Shown: positions 34,001 through 43,962, numbered from the stretch's first letter. The stretch is 48,580 bases of DNA from Verrucomicrobiota bacterium (GCA_016871675.1 VHCN01000020.1:1-48580), one strand, 5' to 3'. Notes: generated by a model not told the origin, from the letters alone. Translations and numbers: made by a program.

Positions 34001-36154
34001 CACGACCATCCGTTCGAGCGTTGGACGCAGGACCAGTATTACCAGACCGCCGCCTACTTCGCGCAAGTCGGGCTGAAGAAGGACCCCGCCGCGGGAGACA
34101 GGCAGATAGGCGGCACGGCGGTCGAGGGCGGCAAGCCGCTCTATGAAATCGTCGAGGACTCCACCAGCGGCGAAGTGAAACACGAGCGCACCGGCAAGGA
34201 AACGCCGCCGCAGTTCCCGTATCCCGCCACGTGCGGCCCCGGGGCAAAGGCCGAGAAAAAGCCGTCGCGTCGCGAACAGCTCGCCGCGTGGATCACCGCG
34301 AAGGACAACCGCTACTTCGCCACCAGCTTCGCCAACCGCATCTGGGGCTACCTCACCGGCGTCGGCATCATCGAACCGCTCGACGACATCCGCGCGGGCA
34401 ACCCGCCAAGCAATCCCGAACTGCTCGACTACCTCACGCAGGAGTTCCTCAAGAGCGGATTCGACACGCGTCACTTGATGAAGCTCATCACCAAGTCGCG
34501 CACCTACCAACTCTCGGTCGTGACACACAAGTGGAACGCCGACGACAAGGTCAACTTCAGCCACGCCACCGCGCGACGCCTGCCGGCCGAGGTGCTTTTC
34601 GACAGCATCTACAAGGTCACCGGCGCGAAGTCGAACATCCCGGGCGTGCCCGCTGGAACGCGCGCCGCCGCGCTGGCGGACGCGGTGAAACTACCCGACG
34701 GCTTCTTCGCGACCATGGGCAAGCCGCCGCGCGAATCCGCGTGCGAGTGCGAACGCTCGAGCGACATCCAGCTCGGGCCCGTGATGGCGCTCATCTCCGG
34801 CGCGACCGTCGGCGACGCCGTGAGCGCCGCGGACAATGCCATCGCCAAGCTTGTCGCCGATGTGAAGGACGACCGCGCGCTCATCCACGAGGTATTCCTG
34901 CGTGTGCTCAACCGACCCGCGAAGCCCGGCGAAATTGACGCGACACTCAAGAACTGGTCGCTCATCAAGCCCGACCACGAGCGTGTGACCAAGGAGCTCT
35001 CCGCCTACGAGCAGGTCTTCCCCGGCCTCCAGAAGAAGCGCGAGACGCAACGCGCCACCGACCTTGCCGATGCCAAGGTGGACCTCGCGGACTACGAAAA
35101 GGAGATCGCCCCGCGCGAGGCGAAGCTCGATCAGGAACAAAAGGAGCGCGTCGCGAAGGCCGAGGCGGAGTTGAAGCGCTTTAACGAGCAGGATTTTCCG
35201 AAGCGCGCGGTCGAGTTCGAGAAGAAGCAGGACCTCAAGGTCGCGTGGAAGGCCATCGCCGCGAAGTCCGCCAAGTCCACCGGCGACCTCAAGCTCAAGC
35301 AAGAGGACGACAAATCCATTGTCGTCACCGAAGGCAAGATTCCGCGCGCGGTTTACACCGTCACGTCGGACGCGCAACCCGGCGTGCTCGCGGCGCTGCG
35401 CGTCGAGGCGCTCGCGGACAAGAAGTTCCCCAAGGGCGGCCCCGGTCGCGCGCCGGACGGCAACTTTGTGCTCAATGAAATCGCCGTGACGTTCGCGCCG
35501 ACAGGCGGCAAGCCGGAGGACACGAAGAAGCTCGACCTCACCAAGGCGCTTGCGGATTTCAGCCAGGAGAACTTCGAGGTCGCCAAGTCCATCGACGGGC
35601 AGAACAACCGGCAGACCGGCTGGGCCATCGCGCCCAACGGCGGCTCGACCCACTGGGCGACCTACGAATTGAAGACGCCGCTGACGAATACGGCGGGCGG
35701 CACGCTGACCTTCACGCTCACGCAGCAGTTCAACGGAGGCGAGGAAAAGGGCTACACGCTCGGTCGCTTCCGGATCTCAACCACGGATGCGAAGACGCCC
35801 GGCTTGAGCCAGTCCGAGGAACTGCGCGCCATTCTCGTGGTCGCGCCCGATGCGCGCGCCAAGGAGCAGAAGGACGCGCTGGAGAAATTCGTGCGCGGCA
35901 GCGATCCCGAACTCGCCAAGCGCAACAAGGAACTCGCCGAAGCGAAGAAGCCGCGGCCGATTGATCCGCTCTTGAAGGAACTGCAGGACTCCGTGAAGCG
36001 CCTCGCCGAACCGCTGTCGCCCGATCCGAAGCTCGCGCAACTCAAGCGCGCCTCCGAGCTCAGCACCAAGCACGTCGAGCAGCAGCGCCTCATCGGCGCG
36101 CAGGACCTCGCGTGGGCGCTCATCAACAACCCGGCGTTCCTGTTTAACCGGTGA
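31028..36154 (+). CDS. Giant exported cytochrome / WD40 / Ig-like / DUF1549-DUF1553 fusion protein
   Basis: 1,708 residues; signal peptide (MKLAPFAILLAAMAATAPAFG). Order: PVC-type cytochrome c domain with CQGCH at 46-50; a WD40-like propeller to about 510; an Ig/BIG2-like domain (530-615); a second cytochrome-like domain with CNQGTCH from C638 (spacing CX4CH, unusual); another BIG2-like domain (732-815); DUF1549 from about 838 (DDEFIRRVYLDLTGVPP) including CNKCHDHPF at 988; then DUF1553 from about 1079 (SFANRIWGYLTGVGI). DUF1553 is split: a coiled coil and a beta domain of about 370 residues intervene before its usual closing motif LIGAQDLAWALINNPAFLFNR. Probably periplasmic and electron-transfer linked. 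DUF1501 follows 155 bases downstream. Confidence 0.93.
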   Translation: MKLAPFAILLAAMAATAPAFGAPAKKEAAKKVSYYKEVRPVFQANCQGCHQPAKVKGSYVMTDFKKLLAGGESRLAAIVAKSPDKSNLLKLITPVEGKAEMPEGRKPLHAAEIELIRNWIAQGAVDDTPANAKERYDANHPPVYSLPPVITSLDYSADGQLLAVPGFHEVLLHKADGSGLVARLVGLSERIESVRFSPDGTKLAVAGGLPGRMGEVQVWDVEKRKLLLSVPVTYDTVYGANWSPDGKLIAFGCGDNSVRAIESDTGKEVVFQGAHSDWVLDTTFNAKGDHIISVSRDMTSKLTEVATQRFIDNITSITPNALKGGIHAVAHHPRREEIVFGGSDGIAKVYQIFRTTARQIGDDSNGIFPLEPMLGRVYSVVFSRDGSVIAAGSALDGKGDVFATTYTSSTNPITTDMANVMKKIPASRNAQDQAAIAKYKDSIAKKLFKTPVDAGVFAVAISPDNKTTAAAGSDGVVRLFNTADGSRKGEFLSVKVSEATKALAVKKFEPDAAPATAKTEAGQEKLPPGVKVIALEAEPKTLAIAKWTDSAQVLISARLSNGETVDVTRIAKLDIGSSRTADVTATGVVRAKSNGSTSVKASLGGKSVSIPVKVSGIERQLDTDFIRDVNPVLTKAGCNQGTCHGSKEGKNGFKLSLRGYDANYDVRAFTDELASRRANVASPDDSLMLLKPTAAVPHVGAKVIEPGDLNYRIIREWIGAGAKLDEQSARVAKIELSPQNPVVQRVGSRQQMRVVATYADGSTRDVTTLAFVESSNQDIAKADAHGVVSTLRRGEAAMLARFEGAYAATTVTVMGDRDGFAWSEPEKWNKIDELTAAKWLRMKIQPSGLCTDDEFIRRVYLDLTGVPPGADEVRAFLADTRPTREKRDALVDRLVGGDDYVDHWSNKWADLLQVNSKFLGAEGAKAFRDWIRNEVAKNTPYDEFARKVITASGSNKDNPPASYYKILRKPEDIMENTTHLFLATRFNCNKCHDHPFERWTQDQYYQTAAYFAQVGLKKDPAAGDRQIGGTAVEGGKPLYEIVEDSTSGEVKHERTGKETPPQFPYPATCGPGAKAEKKPSRREQLAAWITAKDNRYFATSFANRIWGYLTGVGIIEPLDDIRAGNPPSNPELLDYLTQEFLKSGFDTRHLMKLITKSRTYQLSVVTHKWNADDKVNFSHATARRLPAEVLFDSIYKVTGAKSNIPGVPAGTRAAALADAVKLPDGFFATMGKPPRESACECERSSDIQLGPVMALISGATVGDAVSAADNAIAKLVADVKDDRALIHEVFLRVLNRPAKPGEIDATLKNWSLIKPDHERVTKELSAYEQVFPGLQKKRETQRATDLADAKVDLADYEKEIAPREAKLDQEQKERVAKAEAELKRFNEQDFPKRAVEFEKKQDLKVAWKAIAAKSAKSTGDLKLKQEDDKSIVVTEGKIPRAVYTVTSDAQPGVLAALRVEALADKKFPKGGPGRAPDGNFVLNEIAVTFAPTGGKPEDTKKLDLTKALADFSQENFEVAKSIDGQNNRQTGWAIAPNGGSTHWATYELKTPLTNTAGGTLTFTLTQQFNGGEEKGYTLGRFRISTTDAKTPGLSQSEELRAILVVAPDARAKEQKDALEKFVRGSDPELAKRNKELAEAKKPRPIDPLLKELQDSVKRLAEPLSPDPKLAQLKRASELSTKHVEQQRLIGAQDLAWALINNPAFLFNR

Positions 36155-36159
36155 TTTTC

Positions 36160-36247
36160 AACCACGCGCGGACACACACGGCCACCGAACCGAAACCGTG
36201 TCGGACCTGGGAGCCCGATCCGGCTTCCCCCGTGTCCATCCGCGGTT
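36160..36247. repeat. Imperfect inverted repeat between the giant protein and DUF1501 genes
   Basis: The left arm at 36160-36181 (AACCACGCGCGGACAC...) and the right arm at 36230-36247 (CCGTGTCCATCCGCGGTT) are partly reverse-complementary, with an extra ACAC in the left arm. It fills part of the 155-base gap. It resembles the short ACGGATGGACACGG type dispersed intergenic motif of related genomes; it has no T-run, so it is unlikely to be a terminator. Confidence 0.45.
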
Positions 36248-36309
36248 AAATTCAATCCCTTGCAATCACGTCAAAGCAGCGTTACAAAACTAGGCAACAA
36301 AGCACCCTT

Positions 36310-37773
<1,464 letters not shown>

Positions 37774-37815
37774 CGCTCATCCTCGTCTTCGCTCCGAAGC
37801 TGCGAGCGAAGAAGC

Positions 37816-37849
37816 ATCCTCGTCCTCGAAAAGGGGACGGGGATTTTTT
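37816..37849 (+). terminator. Rho-independent terminator of the DUF1549/DUF1501 pair
   Basis: A 12-base stem (ATCCTCGTCCTC at 37816-37827, complement at 37833-37844, two G-U pairs) with a GAAAA loop and a T-rich tail (TTTTTCTTTCC) ends the plus-strand transcript. A second small dyad, CTTCGCTC/GAGCGAAG, lies just upstream at about 37789-37812. Confidence 0.85.
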
Positions 37850-37905
37850 CTTTCCAATGCAGAATGGGGGCCGCGATCCGGCTCCGGACCTCGCAATCAT
37901 CAGCC

Positions 37906-39381
37906 TCAATCGTCGAGCGGATACACCGGCCGGCGCACTTTTCGGAACGGGAGCGACTTCAAATTGCTGCTGCACGGGCCCGGCGTGTCCACCCACAACA
38001 TGCGCGCCGCGATCTTGTCGTAGGCGCGGCGGTGCGCGACCGCGGCCTTCACGCCGATGATCGAGAGCAGCGACGGCTCGATCCCCTGGCTGCGCCATTG
38101 GCCGAGGTCGAACGGCGGCGTCCGCCTGCTCGTGAGCAGGATCGTGACGCCCTCGTGCCTCACCACGGCGCACGGGCCCATGTCGAACGCATTCCCGCAC
38201 ATGGACGCGAGGTGGCTGTTCTTGTCCTCGAGTTCGAAGCGGCCGCCCCGATGCGAAACGAACTCGACGCTGAGCGAAAGCGGACCCGCGTCCAGCCGGC
38301 TGCCCTTGCCGCCAACCGCGAGCGTGAGTGTGTCGCCCGGCGGGCGCGTCGCGAGGTGGGCGACCGCCTCGGGATCGTTCAGGCACACGGCGCAGTTCTT
38401 CACGCGATGACTCACCAGCGCGCGCAGGATGCCCGTGCCGTCGCCGGGCGCGCCGCCACCGATGTTGTCCGAGGGTTCGACGAGCACCGTCAGTCCCCCG
38501 CCCGACGGGAGAATCCGCCGCATCACTTCCTCCAGGGGCGGGTCGGTGACATTTCCATCGGCCTTGTGGCGCAGCGCAAACTCGCAGAGTCCGCCCAGCG
38601 CGGCGCGCGCCTCCGCATCGGAGCCGGTCGTTGAGATGCAGAAGCTCACGCCCGTTTCCGGCGTGTCGGCGAAGGCGAATCCGGCGGACACGCTCACGGC
38701 CCAGAAATGCGGATGCTCCTGTTCGAGGCGGCGCGCCATCGCCTCGAGGCTGCGCATGGGCTCGGTCTGCGTGCCCGTGCCCGTCGGCGGCCAGATGATG
38801 GGCGGATGCTCGAACATCATCCGCGGCACGCGGCCTGTGCGGAGGCAGCGGTCGAGCAGTTCCGCCGCCCGCACCGCGGACGCGCGCGCGTCCGTGTGCG
38901 GGTTCTCACGGTAGGCGACGAGGCAGTTCGAGAGCGCGGCCAAGCGCGCCGTGAAGTTCGCGTGCAGGTCGAACACGCCAAACACCGGCACGCGCTCCGC
39001 GCCGCGCAACCTGCGAAGGCGCGCGAGCAGCTCACCCTCCACGTCGGGAAATGACTGCGACGTCATCGCGCCGTGCAGCACGAGGTAGATGCCGTCCACG
39101 CCGCGCGCGAGCTCGGGTCCGGCGTGTTCGCGAAATTCGCCCCACCACGCCTCGATGACGTCATCGTCCACGGTGGCGCTCGGCGGGGCGCGGAAGTCCA
39201 CCGTGGGCAGCACCGTCCAGCCGGACGTGCGCGCGAACTCGAGCACGCCGCCGAACGGCGAGGCGTCGCCCTCGCACGCGAGCAGTTCCGCGCCGCGCCG
39301 CGCCTGGAATTCCGCGAGCGGCGTCGTGCCCTCCACGAAGCAGTGGGTCTCGTGGAAAATCCCTGCGATTAGAACGCGCAT
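37906..39381 (-). CDS. M81 family metallopeptidase (MlrC-like)
   Basis: 491 residues. MlrC-type proteins are zinc-dependent and were first described in microcystin breakdown; PVC bacteria carry many with unknown substrates. Markers are FHETHCF at the N-terminus, LVLHGAMTSQSFPDVEGELL, FGVFDLHANFT, AYRENPHTDARAS, the SVSAGFAFADTPETG block, VEPSDNIGGGAPGDGT and, near the end, LLTSRRTPPFDLGQW. No signal peptide is present, so it is cytoplasmic. It is a lone gene; the following region is the heme-protein gene on the same strand, separated by about 90 bases. Confidence 0.92.
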   Translation of the reverse strand: MRVLIAGIFHETHCFVEGTTPLAEFQARRGAELLACEGDASPFGGVLEFARTSGWTVLPTVDFRAPPSATVDDDVIEAWWGEFREHAGPELARGVDGIYLVLHGAMTSQSFPDVEGELLARLRRLRGAERVPVFGVFDLHANFTARLAALSNCLVAYRENPHTDARASAVRAAELLDRCLRTGRVPRMMFEHPPIIWPPTGTGTQTEPMRSLEAMARRLEQEHPHFWAVSVSAGFAFADTPETGVSFCISTTGSDAEARAALGGLCEFALRHKADGNVTDPPLEEVMRRILPSGGGLTVLVEPSDNIGGGAPGDGTGILRALVSHRVKNCAVCLNDPEAVAHLATRPPGDTLTLAVGGKGSRLDAGPLSLSVEFVSHRGGRFELEDKNSHLASMCGNAFDMGPCAVVRHEGVTILLTSRRTPPFDLGQWRSQGIEPSLLSIIGVKAAVAHRRAYDKIAARMLWVDTPGPCSSNLKSLPFRKVRRPVYPLDD

Positions 39382-39471
39382 CGCGGTGCAAAGTCGGTCT
39401 GAAACGTCCGGCGTGGGACCGGTGCTGCGCAGGTTCGGTTGACCGGGATCTCCCCGCGCGGTTTCATGGAA

Positions 39472-40581
39472 TCACTTCGACGCCTTCTGCAGCGAGGCGA
39501 GATACTCCACGAGATCCATGAGTTCCTGCGTGGTCATGGTTTGCTGCAAACCCGCGGGCATGATCGAGAGTCTGGCCTGCGCGCGGCTCTTGATGCCGGA
39601 CGTTTTGTAGCGCGTCACCAGCCCGCCCACGGACTTGATCGCCACCTCGTCCGCGGCGTCGCTCACGATGAGACCGAACGCGTCCTCGCCGTCCTTGAGC
39701 AGGAGCGTCCACGCCTCGAAGCCCATCGAGATGCCCGCGCTTGGGTCGAGGATGGCTTCGAGCAGCGCGTCGCGGCCGAGCTTGGCGCCGATCTCGGAGA
39801 GCGCGGGGCCGAAGTCCTGTCCGCGCCCGTTCACCACATGGCACTTGGCGCACTGGGTGGCCTCCCGGAAGAACACGGCCTCGCCGCGTTTCGCGTCGCC
39901 CGCCATTTTCAGCAGCTCGGCTGCGGGCGGAAGCGGCTGCGCAGTCAGCGACGGCGGGCGCGGCAGGAGTTTCGCGGCCTCGGCCTTGATTGCGGGCCAG
40001 CGCGTGGCGGCGAGTTCGGAGCCGGCGGTGAACTTCAGTTCCTCGGCGAGCTTCGACTCGCGCGCGAGCCTGAGCAATTCGGCCGCGCCCTCCTGCGTTT
40101 GCGCGAGTGCGCGCACGACTTGTCGGCGCACGGCCCCGTCGCGGTCCGCGTTGGCTAGAACCGGCAACAGGTGCGGGATCACCTGTTTGTCGGCGGTGTT
40201 GCCGAGCGCCTGCACGACGGCGGCGGCGTTGGTGGAGGCGAGCGCCGTGGCGAGCGCCGTGGTGTCCTTCGCAGCGAGCACGAGTCGCGCGGCGGTGACG
40301 CCCGCCTCGTCGGCGGGGAATTTCGAGGCGACTTCGAGAAGCCCGGCCTGCTGGTCGGCGAGCTTGAATTGTTCGACGAGTTTCGCGAATCGGGCCGTGC
40401 CGCGCGTGGCGGCGAGGACTTTGTCGAGAGCGTCGCGGAGGCGCTCGTTGGCTGTTACCTGCGCGGGTTCGAGTCGTGAGAGCGCCTCGATGATGGTCTC
40501 GACGCGCGCGGGATCAAGCTGCTGGGCGGGCGTCGATGGGACGAAGAGGACGACGACGACGAAGGCGAGCAGTCGCTTCAT
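39472..40581 (-). CDS. Secreted HEAT-like plus heme-binding CxxCH (TIGR02603) protein
   Basis: 369 residues from the ATG at 40581 with a signal peptide (MKRLLAFVVVVLFVPSTPAQ). The first 200 residues are alpha-helical repeats of HEAT type (AALASTNAAAVVQALGN, AVRRQVVRALAQ). The C-terminal part is the PVC heme-binding domain: GEAVFFREATQCAKCHVVNGRGQDFGP with heme-attaching CAKCH at 244-248, LLEAILDPSAGISMGFEAW, then SIMPAGLQQTMTTQELMDLVEYLASL whose Met is the likely sixth ligand. It is normally the C-terminal part of a PVC-type dehydrogenase polypeptide; here the dehydrogenase is a separate gene 65 bases upstream. Confidence 0.92.
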   Translation of the reverse strand: MKRLLAFVVVVLFVPSTPAQQLDPARVETIIEALSRLEPAQVTANERLRDALDKVLAATRGTARFAKLVEQFKLADQQAGLLEVASKFPADEAGVTAARLVLAAKDTTALATALASTNAAAVVQALGNTADKQVIPHLLPVLANADRDGAVRRQVVRALAQTQEGAAELLRLARESKLAEELKFTAGSELAATRWPAIKAEAAKLLPRPPSLTAQPLPPAAELLKMAGDAKRGEAVFFREATQCAKCHVVNGRGQDFGPALSEIGAKLGRDALLEAILDPSAGISMGFEAWTLLLKDGEDAFGLIVSDAADEVAIKSVGGLVTRYKTSGIKSRAQARLSIMPAGLQQTMTTQELMDLVEYLASLQKASK

Positions 40582-40646
40582 GACGATGAAAAACGTGCGC
40601 ACCCCGCGTGAGTTGGACCGCGGCGCCCGCGTCGTGCGCACCGTGT

Positions 40647-42752
40647 TCAAATCCCGCCAAGGGCGATCGCGGCGAGGGCGTCGTCCTTTTCCTTGCATTT
40701 GGGGATGAAATCGAGCGCGCGGATGTAGCGGGCCTTCTCGGCCTCGGTCGTGGTCTTGTCGGTGGCGATTTTTGCGAGGAGCGTCGCGGCCTTCGGTGCC
40801 CGCGAGCGCCACAGGATGTCGCGGCCGGCCGGTGAATTCCACTTGTCGCCGACGGCGGCGAGCCAGGCGTCGAGGCAGGCGGCTTCATTCTTGTCCGCGC
40901 CGATGCCGAGCGCTTCGAGATACCAGCGGTCCTTGCCGTCGTGCTTGAGCGCGAGCTGCGCCCAAAGTTTCGGCGCCTCGGGCGACTTGCTGTGTCGGAG
41001 CGCGATGGCGCACTCGCGGCGAACGAGGGCGGAGGCGTCGCCGGTGAGTTTCTTCACCGTGGAGGGCACGTCCATGCCGCGCTCGCGCGCGATGCGCAGG
41101 CCGGTGGCGCGGATGTCTTCGTTCGCGTCCTTGAGGGCGTCCTCGATGTATTTCATTTCCATGCCCTTGATGCGCGCGAGCAGGTGCAGGGCGCGGGCGC
41201 GCTGGCGCGGGTCGGTGCCGGTCCAGAGTTTCTTGAGCTCGGACTCGGCCTTGCCTTGCATGCCGTGGAGCGCGGTCCACGCGATGTAACGTGTGGCGAG
41301 GTTGGGCGACTGCAACGCGGCGACGCCCCCGGCCGCAGACTTGAGGTTGACCGCCGGCACGGTGGGTTTGTGACCCTTCGGGGCGACGCGGTAGATGCGG
41401 CCGGTCATCGTGGCGAGATCGCGGTCGGCCATGTTGTGACCGCCGACGCCGGCGTCGTGCCAGTCGGCGATGAAGACTGAGCCGTCGGGCGCGACGCACA
41501 CGTCGGCGGGGCGATACCACGTTTCGGTGCTGGTGAGCAGGTCAACACTCTGGGCGGTGTAGCCCGCGCCGGATTTCGTCACGGGATACGCGCGAGTCGT
41601 GCGCGGGCCGGCGTCGCAGTGGATGACCTGGTTGCGAAATGGAGCCGGGAGGAGGTTGCCTTCATACACCGCGATGCCGGTCGGCGAGCCCTGTCCGGTG
41701 TGCAGGAGGTTTGGCACGACGCCCGGATCGTGCAGGTGCCATTGGTAAAGAATCTTGTTGTCCTCGGACTCGCCCTTGGCCTTGGCCTTGTTCCAGCCTT
41801 GTCCCCAGCCCGCGCCGGTGAGTTCTTCGGTGTAGCCGTAGTTGCCGAATTCCATCACGAAGTTGATGCGGACGCCTTTGTTGCCGTCGTCGTCGTTGTC
41901 GGACTGCCAGAGCGATCCAAAGGAATCCACGGCGACCTCGTAGTTGTTGCGGAAGTTCCAACCGAGCACCTCGAACTGGGAACCGTCAAGGTTGCAGCGG
42001 AAGACCATTCCCTGCCGGAAAGGGTTGCGCGAGTCGTTGACCACGGTGCCCTCGACGTCCTTCACGGGGTTGCCGTCCTTGTCGTGGACCGATTTGCCGG
42101 TGTTGCCAAAGTTCCAGTAAAGCTTGCCGTCGGGTCCGAAGACGAACGAGTGCGCGGAATGGTCGTGCTGCGGCTGGCCGGTCTTGGTGAAGAGCAGCTC
42201 TTTCTTGTCCGCCTTGTCGTCGCCATTCTCATCGGTGAAGACGAAGATGTTCGGCGAGCAGGAGACGATGACTTTGTTGCCGAGCACGCAGAGCCCGAGC
42301 GCGTTGTTGACGTCGGTGCCTTGATAAAATGTGGTGGACTTGTCGGCCTTTCCGTCGCCATTGGTGTCTTCGAGGATGAGGATGCGGTCGCCCTCGGGCC
42401 GGAGGGGCGGGTTGGACCAGCGGCGGTAATTGGCGCCCTCGGCGATCCAGATGCGGCCGCGGGAATCGATGTCCATGCACGCGGGGTTGATGAGGCGTGG
42501 TTCGCTCGCCCAGAGGGTGGCTTCGAGTCCCTCGGGCGTGGTGAAGGTCTTCATCGCGGCCTGCGCGGCCTCGGGCCCGGACGGGTGCGGTGCTTGCGCG
42601 GCCTTCTCGCGCTCGGCCTTGGCGGCGTCGCGTTTGGCCTTCTCGGCGGGGTCGAGCTTTTGCTTTTCCTGCTCTGCCGAGGCTGCGAAGGAAAGCAGCG
42701 CGCCGGCGAGGGCGGCAGCGGCGGCGAATCGGATGGCGACGGTGTTCTTCAT
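40647..42752 (-). CDS. PVC-type membrane-bound dehydrogenase N-terminal-type protein (beta propeller plus HEAT)
   Basis: 701 residues. Signal peptide (MKNTVAIRFAAAAALAGALLSFAASA), a Lys/Ala-rich linker, then the Pirellula/Verrucomicrobium-type N-terminal domain (TIGR02604): MKTFTTPEGLEATLWASEP, DIDSRGRIWIAEGANYRRW, RILILEDTNGDGKADKSTTFYQG, the SHSFVFGPDGKLY-type blade and NNYEVAVDSFGSLWQSDNDDDGN, a quinoprotein-like propeller. HEAT repeats follow (LARIKGMEMKYIEDALKDANEDIRATGLRIARERG). The heme domain expected at the C-terminus is missing and is encoded by the next gene downstream, 65 bases away. Substrate unknown; periplasmic location expected. Confidence 0.93.
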   Translation of the reverse strand: MKNTVAIRFAAAAALAGALLSFAASAEQEKQKLDPAEKAKRDAAKAEREKAAQAPHPSGPEAAQAAMKTFTTPEGLEATLWASEPRLINPACMDIDSRGRIWIAEGANYRRWSNPPLRPEGDRILILEDTNGDGKADKSTTFYQGTDVNNALGLCVLGNKVIVSCSPNIFVFTDENGDDKADKKELLFTKTGQPQHDHSAHSFVFGPDGKLYWNFGNTGKSVHDKDGNPVKDVEGTVVNDSRNPFRQGMVFRCNLDGSQFEVLGWNFRNNYEVAVDSFGSLWQSDNDDDGNKGVRINFVMEFGNYGYTEELTGAGWGQGWNKAKAKGESEDNKILYQWHLHDPGVVPNLLHTGQGSPTGIAVYEGNLLPAPFRNQVIHCDAGPRTTRAYPVTKSGAGYTAQSVDLLTSTETWYRPADVCVAPDGSVFIADWHDAGVGGHNMADRDLATMTGRIYRVAPKGHKPTVPAVNLKSAAGGVAALQSPNLATRYIAWTALHGMQGKAESELKKLWTGTDPRQRARALHLLARIKGMEMKYIEDALKDANEDIRATGLRIARERGMDVPSTVKKLTGDASALVRRECAIALRHSKSPEAPKLWAQLALKHDGKDRWYLEALGIGADKNEAACLDAWLAAVGDKWNSPAGRDILWRSRAPKAATLLAKIATDKTTTEAEKARYIRALDFIPKCKEKDDALAAIALGGI

Positions 42753-42842
42753 GGCGATGGGTTGGGGGCGGGAAACACTGAGCCCTCGACGCGGCCTGCC
42801 CGTGGGACATTCACGACAGGAAGCGATCGTCGGCGCCGTGGC

Positions 42843-43013
42843 TCAATGACCGGACTTGGGGAGGCAGCCGATCTTGGCGAACGCGATGCAGTAGGCGAGG
42901 ACGACCGCGCCGAGGATCCACCATCCGCCGGGTGAAACGGTGGCCTTATACATCCCCCAGCCGAGCACGAGGCCGAGGACGACATAAACCGCGAGGGTCG
43001 AATAGAATTTCAT
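42843..43013 (-). CDS. Small membrane protein, 56 residues
   Basis: A 56-residue frame from the ATG at 43013 (MKFYSTLAVYVVLGLVLGWGMY). Two hydrophobic segments at 4-21 and 30-48 are separated by a short KATVSPGG turn, with a basic tail IGCLPKSGH. No known family is recognised. It lies 62 bases downstream of dapF in the same direction; compact frame and clear hydrophobic pattern support it as a real gene. Confidence 0.7.
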   Translation of the reverse strand: MKFYSTLAVYVVLGLVLGWGMYKATVSPGGWWILGAVVLAYCIAFAKIGCLPKSGH

Positions 43014-43075
43014 GGGCCGCGAGAATAGTGCGAATGCCGGGGGGCGCAAGCCGCAAGTCCGGTCCCCGGGCCGGG

Positions 43076-43885
43076 TCAGACTTCGACGCGGCCCTCGAAC
43101 ACGAACTCGGCCGGACCGGTGAGATGCACATCGGAGAAGCCGGCGTCGTCGGACTTGAAGCGCACTTCCAGCAAGTCGCCGCCCTGCACCTGCACCCGGA
43201 CGGGCGAGGTGAAGCCGTGCACCCGCGCCGCGATCATCGCCGAGGCGCTCACTCCGGTGCCGCACGCAAGCGTCTCGCCCTCGACGCCGCGCTCGTAGGT
43301 GCGGACGCGGATGTGCCCGGGACCGAGCACCTGCACAAAGTTGACGTTCGTGCCCTTCGGGGCGAAGTGCGGATGAAACCGCACCTCGTGGCCGAGTTGC
43401 TGGACCATCGCGCGGTCGGCGTCGGGCACGAAGACCACGGCGTGCGGCACGCCGGTGTTGAGTGAATGGATCACGGCGGGACCGGTGGAGAGCGCGACCG
43501 CTTCGCCGAGCCGCAGGCCGTGGGGCGGCGTGAGGTTCACGGTGACGCGCGCGCCTTCAAAACTCGCCGCGATGACGCCCGCGCCGGTCTCAAACGTGAA
43601 CCCGCGCTCCGCGCCCGTGAGCCGCTGCACGAACCGGCCAAAGCACCGCGCGCCGTTGCCGCACATGTCGGCGGAGCTGCCGTCGCTGTTGTAGAATTCC
43701 CATGCCCAGTCGGCTTTTCCCGAGGCGCATGGAACGAGCAGGAAGAGTCCGTCCGCGCCCACGCCGCGTTGCCGGTGGCAGAGGCGGGCGACTTGTCCGG
43801 GTGTCAGCCGGATCGTTCCACCGCGGTTGTCCACGAGCACGAAGTCGTTCCCCGCGCCGTTCATCTTGGTGAACTCGATCATCAT
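43076..43885 (-). CDS. dapF: Diaminopimelate epimerase
   Basis: 269 residues, usual length. It interconverts LL- and meso-diaminopimelate in lysine and peptidoglycan synthesis in the cytoplasm. The two catalytic cysteines are present: C75 in DMCGNGARCF and C208 in ETLACGTGVSASA. Other family blocks are FTKMNGAGNDFVLVDN, GVGADGLFLL, NSDGSSADMC, TGVPHAVVFV and PKGTNVNFV. Meso-DAP supply indicates a peptidoglycan or lysine pathway, of interest in this phylum. Confidence 0.97.
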   Translation of the reverse strand: MMIEFTKMNGAGNDFVLVDNRGGTIRLTPGQVARLCHRQRGVGADGLFLLVPCASGKADWAWEFYNSDGSSADMCGNGARCFGRFVQRLTGAERGFTFETGAGVIAASFEGARVTVNLTPPHGLRLGEAVALSTGPAVIHSLNTGVPHAVVFVPDADRAMVQQLGHEVRFHPHFAPKGTNVNFVQVLGPGHIRVRTYERGVEGETLACGTGVSASAMIAARVHGFTSPVRVQVQGGDLLEVRFKSDDAGFSDVHLTGPAEFVFEGRVEV

Positions 43886-43962
43886 CGGCGCGGACGGTAG
43901 CGGCGGGTGTGCGTGGGTTCAAGTGCGGCGTGGTCTGCCGCGGCGAGCCGAGGTGGTCCGGC

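Noticed and set aside
30965-34564. 1,199-codon open frame on the minus strand
   Set aside because: It is antisense to the giant DUF1549/DUF1553 gene, which has clear domains. Its translation is Arg/Val/Gly/Asp/His-rich without motifs, the usual mirror of high-GC coding DNA.
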